A stretch of DNA of 64,000 nt from Macrostomum hystrix (GCA_950097015.1 CATNEN010000039.1:1984001-2048000); one strand, 5' to 3'; positions 1 through 11,766 are shown, numbered from the stretch's first letter. Made by a program: numbers and translations. The notes: a model not told the origin generated them from the sequence alone.

Positions 1-355
1 CACAATCTCACTGAGACAGAGGGACACAATCTCCCTGAGACAGAGGGACACAATCTCACTGAGACAGATGACACAATCTCCCTGAGACAGAGGGACACAA
101 TCTCACTGAGACAGATGACACAATCTCACTGAGACAGAGGGACACAATCTCACTGAGACAGATGACACAATCTAGCTGAGACAGATGACACAATCTCACT
201 GAGACAGAGTGACACAATCTCCCTGAGACAGAGTGACACAATCTCACTGAGACAGATGGACACAATCTCCCTGAGACAGATAACACAATCTCACTGAGAC
301 AGAGTGACACAATCTCACTCTGAGTGAGACAGAATCGCAGAGTTTCCTTGGTCAA
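1..355. repeat. Minisatellite, about 23-24 bp unit
   Basis: Tandem copies of a unit built on CACAATCTCACTGAGACAG with variable GAGGGA or ATGA spacers. The array enters from outside the window. Its minus-strand open frame (Leu/Ser/Val-rich) is a by-product of the repeat. Confidence 0.93.
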
Positions 356-359
356 GCTG

Positions 360-635
360 TCGCAGAAAGAGTCTCAGCGATCCACGCTCAAACCAGGCCA
401 CCAGTACTCACCAGTTTAAGTGTCATTTTATGCTGAGCAAACAATTTTAGCAGGCTTGCCACGGTTGGGTAATTCGGATTTACTGAGTTAATAATGGCTC
501 AGTTGAAATAATGGACTGACTCCATTCCACAGCCCAGCTGTTCACACTAAAATATGGCGAACCCGATGTGCCGTAAAATACGAACTGGTCAAACCAGAAT
601 GTGGGAGAGATAAGTGGGTGAGTGGGGTGAGATTT
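360..635. other. Non-repetitive spacer, no gene seen
   Basis: AT-moderate unique sequence between two minisatellites. It probably lies in or beyond the 3' part of the ankyrin gene on the minus strand, but I see no exon with good splice sites and a recognisable protein. Confidence 0.4.
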
Positions 636-1560
636 GTGAATGATTGACAGTGAGATTTGTGAGTTATTGGGAGTGAGATTTGGGATGATTGATAGTGAGA
701 TTTGTGAATGATTGACAGTAATATTTGTGAATGATTGGGAGTGAGATTTGTGAATGATTGACAGTAAGATTTGTGAATGATTGACAGTAAGATTTGTGAA
801 TGATTGACAGTAAGATTTGTGAATGATTGGGAGTGAGATTTGTGAATGATTGACAGTAAGATTTGTGAATGATTGGGAGTGAGATTTGTGAATGATTGAC
901 AGTAAGATTTGTGAATGATTGGGAGTGAGATTTGTGAATGATTGACAGTAAGATTTGTGAATGATTGACAGTAAGATTTGTGAATGATTGGGAGTGAGAT
1001 TTGTGAATGATTGACAGTAAGATTTGTGAATGATTGGGAGTGAGTTTTGTGAATGATTGACAGTAAGATTTGTGAATGATTGACAGTAAGATTTGTGAAT
1101 GATTGACAGTAAGATTTGTGAATGATTGACAGTAAGATTTGTGAATGATTGGGAGTGAGATTTGTGAATGATTGACAGTAAGATTTGTGAATGATTGGGA
1201 GTGAGATTTGTGAATGATTGACAGTAAGATTTGTGAATGATTGACAGTAAGATTTGTGAATGATTGACAGTAAGATTTGTGAATGATTGACAGTAAGATT
1301 TGTGAATGATTGACAGTAAGATTTGTGAATGATTGGGAGTGAGATTTGTGAATGATTGACAGTAAGATTTGTGAATGATTGGGAGTGAGATTTGTGAATG
1401 ATTGACAGTAAGATTTGTGAATGATTGGGAGTGAGATTTGTGAATGATTGGGAGTGAGATTTGTGAATGATTGGGAGTGAGATTTGTGAATGATTGGGAG
1501 TGAGATCTGTGATACTGTGAGGGTGAGATTTGTGAGGCTTTGAGAGTGAGACTTACTAGG
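636..1560. repeat. Minisatellite, 23-bp unit, intronic
   Basis: About 38 copies of a 23-bp unit in two alternating variants, TGATTGACAGTAAGATTT and TGATTGGGAGTGAGATTT. The last copies (after about 1510) are diverged and resemble the array at 1900-2490. It lies just downstream of the ankyrin exon at 1634-1779 on the minus strand, so it is probably intronic. Confidence 0.93.
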
Positions 1561-1633
1561 CTGCGGCAGTAAGATTTACAAGGCTTTGAGCAAGTCATGC
1601 TGCTCCCAGTCAAACCGATCCGATCAGACTCAC

Positions 1634-2898
1634 ACTAGCCGCATCCAGTGGCGCCCTGACTGACAAGAGTATGCCGACTGCCTCCTCGCTGCCAGACAGC
1701 ACCGCCTGGTGCAGCGGCGTCATTCCTTTGAAGTCCGGCTTGCAGCGCATCCTGCCACTCTCCGCCACAGAGTGAGACACTGCGGGACCGATTCATGACT
1801 GAGGTAAACTACTTACAGTAGAAATGAGTGGTTATTCGGCCTTCATTGTCTCTGGCTGCGATGCTGGCGCCGCGATCCAGCAGCAGCTGCGAGCGGACGG
1901 CAGTGAGGTTTGTGAGGCTGTGAGAATGAGATTTGTGAGGCTGTAGGGTGAGATTTGTGTGGCTGTGGGAGTGAAATTTGTGAGGCTGTGGGGTGAGATT
2001 TGTGAGGCAGTGGTGTAAGATTGGCTAGTCTGTAGGGTGAGATTTTTGAGGCTGTGGGGTGAGATTTGTGTGGCTGTGGGAGTGAGATTTGTGAGGCTGT
2101 GGGAGTGAGATTTGTCAGGCTGTAGGGTGAGATTTGTGTGGCTATGGGAGTGAGATTTTTGAGGCTGTGGGAGTGAGATTTGTGAGGCTGTGGGAGTGAG
2201 ATTTGTGAGGCTGTGGGAGTGAGATTTGTGAGGCAGTGGGAGTGAGATTTGTCAGGCTGTAGGGTGAGATTTGTGTGGCTATGGGAGTGAGATTTGTGAG
2301 GCTGTGGGAGTGAGATTTGTGAGGCTGTGGGAGTGAGACTTGTGAGGCTGTGGGGTGAGATTTGTGAGGCTGTGGAAGTGAGATTTGTGAGGCTGTGGTA
2401 GTGAGATTTGTGAGGCTGTGGGAGTGAGACTTGTGAGGCTGTGGGAATGAGATTTGTGAGGCTGTGGGAGTGAAATTTGTGAGGCTGTGGGATAGTCATA
2501 ATTTCAAATGCAGAATTCGAAATGACGAAGAGGCAGTGTTTCGCACCTCGGTCAAATCACAATTCGAGTATTTTGCGGCCAGATGCAGTGGCGTCAAGCC
2601 CAGATCCGTGGCTGCGTCCACCTTCAAGTCGGGCCGCCGCGCCAGTAGCCGGGCGCAGGCCAGGCTGAAGAATCGGGCCGCTGTGTGCAGGGGTGTCCAA
2701 CCTTCAGCGCCGCGGATGTTGATGTCTAATGACAGGCTGCCAATCAGCAGCACCTGGAGCGCCTCGGACCTGCCGTACCTGGCCGCGTGTTGCAGGCAGG
2801 TCTGGAACTCGCGGTCCAGCGGCGAGATCGAACCTTTGCCGGCGCTGCAGCATGACTGCGAGCAGTCTGGCATTGTCCTGCTTCACAATGTGCAGCAA
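1634..2898 (-). CDS. Ankyrin-repeat protein, partial gene, three exons
   Basis: Three minus-strand exons: 2547-2898, 1817-1886 and 1634-1779. Donors are GTGCGA, GTAAGT and GTGAGT, and acceptors end in CAG. Across the first junction the protein reads TPLHLAAKYSNCDLTE then LLLDRGASIAARDNEG, a textbook ankyrin repeat, and phases match at both introns (0, then 1). Other repeats show EGWTPLHTAARFF and KGMTPLHQAVLSGSEEA. Ankyrin repeats are protein-binding scaffolds; the rest of the protein, and so its identity, lies outside these exons. TRPA-type channels and many other families carry such repeats, so I give no symbol. The first exon has a reading-frame problem near 2829: the upstream 24 codons look ankyrin-like in one frame and the rest in the +1 frame. 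Either there is a frameshift, or the true acceptor is the CTGCAG near 2847. Confidence 0.8.
1900..2490. repeat. Minisatellite, 23-bp unit, intron of ankyrin gene
   Basis: About 25 copies of a 23-bp unit with the core GGGAGTGAGATTT preceded by GTGAGGCTGT. It fills almost the whole intron between ankyrin exons 2547-2898 and 1817-1886. Read on the gene strand, each unit contains CTCACTCCCACAG, which resembles a 3' splice site. Confidence 0.93.
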
Positions 2899-2999
2899 CT
2901 GACGGACAGGTTAATGATTGGGGCTTTTAGATTGACACCTGATGCGAAACTGCGGAAAGTACAGATCCGGAAGCTGGAAGAGTTTCGCTCACCCACATA

Positions 3000-3775
3000 T
3001 GTACCTTCCTTGTCTAACACATGTATCTTCCTTGTCTAACACATGTATCTTCCTTGTCTAACACATGTATCTTCCTTGTCTAACACATGTATCTTCCTTA
3101 TCTAACACATGTATCTTCCTTGTCTATCACATGTACCTTCCTTGTCTAACACATGTATCTTCCTTATCTAACACATGTATCTTCCTTGTCTATCACATGT
3201 ATCTTCCTTGTCTAACACATGTATCTGCCTTGTCTAACACATGTATCTTCCTTGTCTAACATATGTACCTTCCTTGTCTAACACAAGTATCTGCCTTGGC
3301 TAACACATGTACCTTCCTTGTCTAACACATGTATCTGCCTTGTCTAACACAAGTATCTGCCTTGTCTAACACATGTATCTGCCTTGTCTAACACATGTAT
3401 CTTCCTTGTCTAACACATGTATCTGCCTTGTCTAACACAAGTATCTGCCTTGGCTAACACATGTATCTGCCTTGTCTAACACAAGTATCTGCCTTGGCTA
3501 ACACATGTATCTGCCTTGTCTAACACATGTATCTGCCTTGTCTAACACATGTATCTGCCTTGTCTAACACATGTATCTGCCTTGTCTAACATATGTATCT
3601 GCCTTGTCTAACACATGTATCTTCCTTGTCTGACACATGTACCTTCCTTGTCTAACACATGTATCTTCCTTGTCTAACACATGTACCTTCCTTGTCTAAC
3701 ACATGTACCTTCCTTGTCTAACACATGTACCTTCCTTGTCTAACACATGTACCTTCCTTGTCTAACACACGTGAA
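3000..3775. repeat. Minisatellite, 22-bp unit
   Basis: About 35 copies of a 22-bp unit around CTTCCTTGTCTAACACATG, with variants CTGCC, TATC and GGCT. Short open frames in it are repeat artefacts. Confidence 0.95.
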
Positions 3776-3839
3776 AATAGCTTAAGTAAAAGATGAAAAT
3801 TATTAATAAAATGTTAGCTTTAATTGCGACTGTGCCCAC

Positions 3840-4010
3840 TGTGGCGGCTGCGACGGTTGTGGTGGATGGCGCTGCAGAGGGTGCGGCGGCGACTGCGCCG
3901 GCGGGGGCTGCGGCAGCGGAGGCTGCGGTGGCCGGGGCTGCGGCAGCGGGGGCTGCGGCAGCGGGGGCTGCGGCTGCGGGGGCTGCGGCAGCGGAACACT
4001 TTCCAGGCCT
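3840..4010. repeat. GC-rich GCN/GGC compound repeat
   Basis: Imperfect 9-15 bp repeat around GCGGGGGCTGCGGCA. It is open on both strands as Ala-rich or Pro/Gln-rich peptides. It lies about 240 bp downstream of the Di-Ras-like stop codon, so it may be in that gene's 3' UTR. I found no support for translation. Confidence 0.6.
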
Positions 4011-4248
4011 AAGTGTTTAGATCGCTGAAGATTGTATACCAACGTATTAAATAGAAAATTTAAGCAAGACAACAACACGCTGGTAGCTTTGAATTTGGTA
4101 TGTACAGGTGCTAAAACCAATCGTTTTTAGTGGGGCATGAGGTCACGTTGTGACGACACAAACGACGTAAATTTTTACATTTACAAAAGCATTCTAGACT
4201 ACATGCTTCAAGGTCCCGGCACACATGCCATGGACTGCTGGTCCTAGC

Positions 4249-5293
4249 TCACAGAATGTTACACTTCGTGCTGCCACTGCTGCTGCTGCTGCCGACACCG
4301 CCGCCGGCTCCGTTGCAGGTCTCGTTCAGCTGAAGCCGCAGCCGTTGGCCGCTGCAGGCGCGACGTCCGGCCGATCCGCCGTAGACGCTGCCGCCGGGGC
4401 CACCGCGGCGGATGCTGGCAGCTCCGCGATTCGCCTCGCCTTCGCAGCTGGCCTGGCGCGCGTTGGTCGAAGTGATGCGCCTCTCCTTCGGCTTGTCGTC
4501 CTGCAACGGCCGCAGGCAGTGGCGCGAGTCCAGGCGCAGCAGCTGGGCGAAGGCGTCCGAGACGCCGGCCGGATCGCTGAGGGCGGAGACCTCGCGGAAG
4601 CCGCTACAGCCCCATTTGGCCGCGGCGGAGGCCGCAGCTTCGAAAGTCACCCGGCGCCTGCTGGTCGGCAGGTCGGCTCTGTTGCCAACGAGAAGCGTCG
4701 GCGGCGGCGGGTTCTTGAAGCCGCGAACCTCGTGCAGCTCAGCGAAAACTCGATCCAGATCTGTCAGGGAGGACCTGGAAGCAGGGGTGCGAGATTTTCA
4801 TCAATCAAAGTGCTTGGAAATTTACTATGTCTTGAGGTGAGCACTCTAGCAGTCACTCTATAGCGAGCTCGGTCCCTATAGTGCAGAGCTAGCTCTGCAG
4901 AGAAAAATGCAGAGCTATCTATAGTGAGACAATTCAGTCATTGGAGCCCGAAGCTGACGTGGCTCACTCGGCATCCACGGAGTACACCAGCATGAAGGCG
5001 CTGGCCTTGTTCATCGCCAGGCGGCACATCGGTGGAAATTGTTGGCCGCCGGCTGAGTCGATAATGCTCAGCTTGCACAGCTGGCCGTGGCTGGTGCACA
5101 ACCGGCAGTAGATGTCCTCGACTGTCGGCACGTGACGCTCGCGGAATCCGCCGCTGACGAATCGCTGGATCAAGCAGGTCTTGCCAACACCGGCGGCGCC
5201 AAAGACAGCCACCGTGTACTCGTTGACAGTTCGCTTGCCATCTGACAGCGAGTCTTGCTGCTCCAGTGACAGTCTGGTGTACTGCGCCGTCAT
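4249..5293 (-). CDS. Di-Ras-like small GTPase, two exons, CAAX box CNIL
   Basis: Exons 4968-5293 and 4249-4774 join with matching phase (GA|gtgagc ... ccag|G) and encode 283 residues. G1 is GAAGVGKT (P-loop). The effector region contains PTVED, shared with Di-Ras, Rhes and Dexras proteins. G3 is DSAG where most Ras proteins have DTAG, followed by QFPPM, close to the QFPAM of vertebrate Di-Ras. G4 is NRAD where NKxD is usual. G5 is probably EVSA. The protein ends Cys-Asn-Ile-Leu; the terminal Leu suggests geranylgeranylation and membrane anchoring (inference from CAAX rules). Family members are membrane-bound GTP switches, often with low GTPase activity. The C-terminal tail is Arg/Gly/Ser-rich and makes the protein about 80 residues longer than vertebrate Di-Ras. 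The start Met at 5293 is the first in frame and follows a plausible core promoter. Rhes/Dexras-like is the main alternative. Confidence 0.87.
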
Positions 5294-5387
5294 GCCGAGG
5301 CTTGGCTGTGCGAGTTCCAGGAAAATTACCTTCTTTTTCTGATGAGCAAGTTATGAGAATTGTCAGCTTACTCGCAGGCGCTGATCT

Positions 5388-5458
5388 GCTTAAATAACTA
5401 GTCCCGGACCTGCCGCCGTTGTTGACAGCTGACTGTGGCGACTCAGCCAATCAGAAAC
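5388..5458 (-). promoter_or_regulatory. Putative core promoter of the Di-Ras-like gene
   Basis: Read on the minus strand: an inverted CCAAT box (CTGATTGGC, 5446-5454), then TATTTAAG (about 5390-5397) some 50 bases downstream. The start codon is about 100 bases further on. Spacing suits a TATA-type promoter, but this is motif reading only. Confidence 0.4.
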
Positions 5459-5461
5459 TAT

Positions 5462-5980
5462 TGAGATGAGACACGGCAAAGGCGGGCTGGAACTGATCAG
5501 TCGGGGCCTCGGGTGGCAACGCCTCTGTCATGTCGCACATCCGGGTCTGGGCCGGCAGAACCGCCAACCAGCCTATCCAGGCAGGCTATCAGACAGACCT
5601 CCGCGCACAGAAAGCTGCCGCAGACATTGGGGAAGGGATTCTCCGCCTAATTCGAAATGAGAGTAGCTGTGATTAAAGACAGTCCGATACTAGCTTGCAA
5701 ATCACCGTTTGAATTTCACATCTGCTTCGCCTAGCTGCGCGTGCTCACAGCAGAGACCATTGACAGTTAGAGAATAATGCAAAGTGGGTCCCGAGGCGAT
5801 GGCAAAAAATTGCTGCTAAGCAATCGATCGTCCGCTGCTGAGACGCCACGGACAGAACCGAGCTCAGTTGACGGGACCTATGTATGGGATGGCGAGAAAC
5901 TGCTCAGAGAAACTCAGCCGCTGCGCTGCGCTCGACACATTGAGCTCACAGGTAGATCAGCTAGACAGGAGGGGTTGTAG
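5462..5980. other. Intergenic unique sequence
   Basis: Upstream region of the Di-Ras-like gene. Short open frames on the plus strand (5466-5660, 5777-5980) match nothing I recognise and lack splice or codon support. Confidence 0.4.
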
Positions 5981-5981
5981 C

Positions 5982-6130
5982 CTAGTGATTAGAGTACTCT
6001 GACTCTAAGGTCGGGGGTTCGATTCCCCACACGCATGTTGCTTTGAGCAGTCGTTTGAGCAATGTTCCATCTTTCTTCCAAATGCCCAATGCTCAGCCTC
6101 AAAGCTAGGTGTTGGTGAGGAATGAGGCCA
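5982..6130 (+). repeat. tRNA-derived SINE-like copy (head matches SINE-A)
   Basis: The sequence carries an A-box-like TAGCCTAGTGATTAGAG and a B-box GGTTCGATTCC about 35 bp apart, as in RNA polymerase III promoters of tRNA-derived SINEs. The head resembles the SINE-A copies at 31220 and 35545. The body after about 6045 is diverged or belongs to another subfamily. There is no CCA end and no full cloverleaf, so it is not a working tRNA gene. Confidence 0.6.
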
Positions 6131-6404
6131 TTAATTTAGAATGAGGGCAGGACGGTCACAGGCTTGAGCCATACTAGATGCACTCCTGCTGGGTGATGAC
6201 GTAGATCATTCCAATGTCCCCTGCGGGTCGACTCGCAGCAGGTGAAATCGGCGAATTCGAAACCGGAAGGCTGCCTCAGCTTTCGCGCGAGCTCGAGACT
6301 CGGGGCAGCATTCGAAGGCATGGAAAGCACCCCAGCAACGACTCGGCAACAAGATATAACTAGTGCAATTATACCTTATGAAAAACTTGCGTTCTGAATA
6401 GTTG

Positions 6405-9400
6405 ATGACACTAGTTAGTTCAGGGATAGTCAGTTAGTTCAGGGATAGTCAGTTAGTTCAGGGATAGCCAGTTAGTTTAGGGATAGTCAGTTAGTTCAGG
6501 GATAGTCAGTTAGTTCAGGGATAGTCAGTTAGTTCAGGGATAGCCATTTAGTTCAGGGATAGTCAGTTAGTTCAGGATAGTCAGTTAGTTCAGGGATAGT
6601 CAGTTAGTTCAGGCATAGTCAGTTAGTTCAGGGATAGTCAGTTAGTTCAGGGATAGTCAGTTAGTTCAGGGATAGCCAGTTAGTTCAGGGATAGTCAGTT
6701 AGTTCAGAGATAGTCAGTTAGTTCAGGGATAGTCAGTTAGTTCAGGGATAGCCATTTAGTTCAGGGATAGTCAGTTAGTTCAGGGATAGTCAGTTAGTTC
6801 AGTGATAGTCAGTTAGTTCAGGGATAGTCAGTTAGTTCAGGGATAGTCAGTTAGTTCAGGGATAGTCAGTTAGTTCAGGGATAGTCAGTTAGTTCAGGAT
6901 AGTCAGTTCAGGATAGTCAGTTAGTTCAGGGATAGTCAGTTAGTTTAGGGATAGCCAGTTAGTTCAGGATAGTCAGTTAGTTCAGGATAGCCATTTAGTT
7001 CAGGGATAGTCAGTTAGTTCAGGATAGTCAGTTCAGGATAGTCAGTTAGTTCAGGGATAGACAGTTAGTTCAGGGATAGTCAGTTAGTTCAGGGATAGTC
7101 TGTTAGTTCAGGGATAGTCAGTTAGTTCAGGGATAGTCAGTTAGTTCAGGGATAGCCAGTTAGTTTAGGGATAGTCAGTTAGTTCAGGGATAGTCAGTTA
7201 GTTCAGGATAGTCAGTTCAGGATAGTCAGTTAGTTCAGGGATAGACAGTTAGTTCAGGGATAGTCAGTTAGTTCAGGGATAGTCTGTTAGTTCAGGGATA
7301 GTCAGTTAGTTCAGGGATAGTCAGTTAGTTCAGGGATAGCCAGTTAGTTTAGGGATAGTCAGTTAGTTCAGGGATAGTCAGTTAGTTCAGGGATAGTCAG
7401 TTAGTTCAGGGATAGCCATTTAGTTCAGGGATAGTCAGTTAGTTCAGGATAGTCAGTTAGTTCAGGGATAGTCAGTTAGTTCAGGCATAGTCAGTTAGTT
7501 CAGGGATAGTCAGTTAGTTCAGGGATAGTCAGTTAGTTCAGGGATAGCCAGTTAGTTCAGGGATAGTCAGTTAGTTCAGAGATAGTCAGTTAGTTCAGGG
7601 ATAGTCAGTTAGTTCAGGGATAGCCATTTAGTTCAGGGATAGTCAGTTAGTTCAGGGATAGTCAGTTAGTTCAGTGATAGTCAGTTAGTTCAGGGATAGT
7701 CAGTTAGTTCAGGGATAGTCAGTTAGTTCAGGGATAGTCAGTTAGTTCAGGGATAGTCAGTTAGTTCAGGATAGTCAGTTCAGGATAGTCAGTTAGTTCA
7801 GGGATAGTCAGTTAGTTTAGGGATAGCCAGTTAGTTCAGGATAGTCAGTTAGTTCAGGATAGCCATTTAGTTCAGGGATAGTCAGTTAGTTCAGGGATAG
7901 TCAGTTAGTTCAGGATAGTCAGTTAGTTCAGGGATAGACAGTTAGTTCAGGGATAGTCAGTTAGTTCAGGGATAGTCTGTTAGTTCAGGGATAGTCTGTT
8001 AGTTCAGGGATAGTCAGTTAGTTCAGGGATAGCCATTTAGTTCAGGGATAGTCAGTTAGTTTAGGGATAGTCAGTTAGTTCAGGGATAGTCAGTTAGTTC
8101 AGGATAGCCAGTTAGTTCAGGGATAGTCAGTTAGTTCAGGATAGCCATTTAGTTCAGGGATAGTCAGTTAGTTCAGGATAGCCATTTAGTTCAGGGATAG
8201 TCAGTTAGTTCAGGATAGTCAGTTCAGGATAGTCAGTTAGTTCAGGGATAGTCAGTTAGTTTAGGGATAGCCAGTTAGTTCAGGATAGTCAGTTAGTTCA
8301 GGATAGCCATTTAGTTCAGGGATAGTCAGTTAGTTCAGGGATAGTCAGTTAGTTCAGGGATAGTCAGTTAGTTCAGGGATAGCCAGTTAGTTTAGGGATA
8401 GTCAGTTAGTTCAGGGATAGTCAGTTAGTTCAGGGATAGTCAGTTAGTTCAGGGATAGTCAGTTAGTTCAGGGATAGTCAGTTAGTTTAGGGATAGCCAT
8501 TTAGTTCAGGGATAGTCAGTTAGTTTAGGGATAGTCAGTTAGTTCAGGGATTGTCAGTTAGTTCAGGATAGCCAGTTAGTTCAGGGATAGTCAGTTAGTT
8601 CAGGATAGCCATTTAGTTCAGGGATAGTCAGTTAGTTCAGGATAGCCATTTAGTTCAGGGATAGTCAGTTAGTTCAGGATAGTCAGTTCAGGATAGTCAG
8701 TTAGTTCAGGGATAGTCAGTTAGTTTAGGGATAGCCAGTTAGTTCAGGATAGTCAGTTAGTTCAGGATAGCCATTTAGTTCAGGGATAGTCAGTTAGTTA
8801 AGGATAGTCAGTTCAGGATAGTCAGTTAGTTCAGGGATAGCCAGTTAGTTTAGGGATAGTCAGTTAGTTCAGGGAAAGACAGTTAGTTCAGGGATAGTCA
8901 GTTAGTTCAGGATAGTCAGTTAGTTTAGGGATAGCCATTTAGTTCAGGGATAGTCAGTTAGTTTAGGGATAGTCAGTTAGTTCAGGGATAGTCAGTTAGT
9001 TCAGGATAGCCAGTTAGTTCAGGGATAGTCAGTTAGTTCAGGATAGCCATTTAGTTCAGGGATAGTCAGTTAGTTCAGGATAGCCATTTAGTTCAGGGAT
9101 AGTCAGTTAGTTCAGGATAGTCAGTTCAGGATAGTCAGTTAGTTCAGGGATAGTCAGTTAGTTTAGGGATAGCCAGTTAGTTCAGGATAGTCAGTTAGTT
9201 CAGGATAGCCATTTAGTTCAGGGATAGTCAGTTAGTTCAGGATAGTCAGTTCAGGATAGTCAGTTAGTTCAGGGATAGACAGTTAGTTCAGGGAAAGTCA
9301 GTTAGTTCAGGGATAGTCAGTTAGTTCAGGATAGTCAGTTCAGGATAGTCAGTTAGTTCAGGGATAGACAGTTAGTTCAGGGATAGTCAGGTAGTTCAGG

Positions 9401-10630
9401 GATAGCCATTTAGTTCAGGGATAGTCAGTTAGTTCAGGATAGTCAGTTCAGGATAGTCAGTTAGTTCAGGGATAGACAGTTAGTTCAGGGATAGTCAGTT
9501 AGTTCAGGGAAAGACAGTTAGTTCAGGGATAGTCAGTTAGTTCAGGGATAGTTAGTTAGTTCAGGGATAGCCATTTAGTTTAGGGATAGTCAGTTAGTTC
9601 AGGGATAGTCAGTTAGTTCAGGATAGCCAGTTAGTTCAGGGATAGACAGTTAGTTCAGGATAGCCATTTAGTTCAGGGATAGTCAGTTAGTTCAGGATAG
9701 TCAGTTCAGGATAGTCAGTTAGTTCAGGGATAGTCAGTTAGTTTAGGGATAGCCAGTTAGTTCAGGATAGTCAGTTAGTTCAGGATAGCCATTTAGTTCA
9801 GGGATAGTCAGTTAGTTCAGGATAGTCAGTTCAGGATAGTCAGTTAGTTCAGGGATAGACAGTTAGTTCAGGGATAGTCAGTTAGTTCAGGGAAAGACAG
9901 TTAGTTCAGGGATAGTCAGTTAGTTCAGGATAGTCAGTTAGTTTAGGGATAGCCATTTAGTTCAGGGATAGTCAGTTAGTTTAGGGATAGTCAGTTAGTT
10001 CAGGGATAGTCAGTTAGTTCAGGATAGCCAGTTAGTTCAGGGATAGTCAGTTAGTTCAGGATAGCCATTTAGTTCAGGGATAGTCAGTTAGTTCAGGATA
10101 GTCAGTTCAGGATAGTCAGTTAGTTCAGGGATAGTCAGTTAGTTCAGGATAGCCATTTAGTTCAGGGATAGTCAGTTAGTTCAGGATAGTCAGTTAGTTC
10201 AGGATAGCCATTTAGTTCAGGGATAGTCAGTTAGTTCAGGATAGTCAGTTAGTTCAGGGATAGTCAGTTAGTTCAGGATAGCCATTTAGTTCAGGGATAG
10301 TCAGTTAGTTCAGGATAGTCAGTTCAGGATAGTCAGTTAGTTCAGGGATAGTCAGTTAGTTTAGGGATAGCCAGTTAGTTCAGGATAGTCAGTTAGTTCA
10401 GGATAGCCATTTAGTTCAGGGATAGTCAGTTAGTTCAGGATAGTCAGTTCAGGATAGTCAGTTAGTTCAGGGATAGTCAGTTAGTTTAGGGATAGCCAGT
10501 TAGTTCAGGATAGTCAGTTAGTTCAGGATAGCCATTTAGTTCAGGGATAGTCAGTTAGTTCAGGATAGTCAGTTCAGGATAGTCAGTTAGTTCAGGATAG
10601 TCAGTTAGTTCAGGATAGTTAGTCAGATCT
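6405..10630. repeat. Large minisatellite, 19-bp unit
   Basis: About 4.2 kb of CAGTTAGTTCAGGGATAGT units with variants of 18 bp (one G lost), 14 bp (CAGTTCAGGATAGT) and substituted forms (GCCATTTAG, GACAG, GGCATAG). Marker variants recur 872 bp apart (GGCAT at 6611 and 7483; GTGATAG at 6801 and 7673), showing a higher-order duplication. The last part, from about 9856, belongs to the first copy of the 3.2-kb composite block. Confidence 0.96.
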
Positions 10631-11154
10631 GTAGATTATCCCGAGTCGCAATGAAATAAAAACTGGTTTCCAAGAAGTCAATTTCATTAAGTACAGATAT
10701 TTCTCAAATCTGGGAGTTGGAAATAAATGGAAGTCGCATGCTCTACTGAAATTGTCACAATTTATTTGCTTCTGTATCTCCGGTTTAAGCAAAACACAAG
10801 CTGGCTAATTTGAGCTAAAGGTTGCGGACTCTTGAACAGGTATGATTGAGCATAAATGGACTGAAATCAACTGCTATTAGGGTGGGTTTTTGGCGGCAAA
10901 AGCAATCTCATAACAATGGTGTCCAGACACTGTGGATGATTTTATTTCAAATTAGAAATAGAAAATAATTATACTTGGGCAAATAACGTCAGTAAGTAAA
11001 ACGCATGGCGAAGTGGCACAGGTATGTACAGTTGTACACTGCAAATTGAAATAGCGTATGTATTAAAAACGTTTAAGTGGAAAGAGAAAAATAAACAATT
11101 TTGGCCCAGAAATAGACTCAAGAGCAGCAATTTAACACACGACTTCAACAGCAC
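10631..11154. other. Unique AT-rich spacer inside the 3.2-kb block, copy 1
   Basis: About 520 bp with no recognisable gene. Overlapping 60-codon open frames on both strands are unconvincing. It appears again at 13843-14367, apparently without differences in the stretches compared by eye. Confidence 0.6.
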
Positions 11155-11766
11155 TGGGATCTACCGGCTGCTAGCCTACCCAACACTCGGATCTACCGGC
11201 TGCTAGCCTACCCAACACTCGGATCTACCGGCTGCTAGCCTACCCAACACTCGGATCTACCGGCTGCTAGCCTACCCAACACTCGGATCTACCGGCTGCT
11301 AGCCTACCCACACTCGGATCTACCGGCTGCTAGCCTACCCAACACTCGGATCTACCGGCTGCTAGCCTACCAACACTCGGATCTACCGGCTGCTAGCCTA
11401 CCAACACTCGGATCTACCGGCTGCTAGCCTACCTAACACTCGGATCTACCGGCTGCTAGCCTACCCAACACTCGGATCTACCGGCTGCTAGCCTACCCAC
11501 ACTCGGATCTACCGGCTGCTAGCCTACCCAACACTCGGATCTACCGGCTGCTAGCCTACCCAACACTCGGATCTACCGGCTGCTAGCCTACCTAACACTC
11601 GGATCTACCGGCTGCTAGCCTACCCAACACTCGGATCTACCGGCTGCTAGCCTACCCACACTCGGATCTACCGGCTGCTAGCCTACCCAACACTCGGATC
11701 TACCGGCTGCTAGCCTACCCACACTCGGATCTACCGGCTGCTAGCCTACCCAACACTCGGATCTAC
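11155..11766. repeat. Minisatellite, 31/32-bp unit, copy 1
   Basis: About 19 copies with the core CGGATCTACCGGCTGCTAGC followed by CTACC, CTACCC or CTACCTA and AACACT. Small length variants distinguish it from the copy at 14368-14976. Confidence 0.95.

Noticed and set aside
4225-4863. Ala-rich plus-strand frame over the Di-Ras-like exon 2
   Set aside because: Antisense shadow of a GC-rich exon; the minus strand gives G4 motif, matching splice phase and CAAX end.
5982-6055. Functional tRNA gene at the Pol III boxes
   Set aside because: No complete cloverleaf; the head matches dispersed SINE copies.
6136-6330. Possible terminal exon on the minus strand upstream of the Di-Ras-like gene
   Set aside because: Protein-like look only; no frame gives a recognisable domain and splice support is weak.
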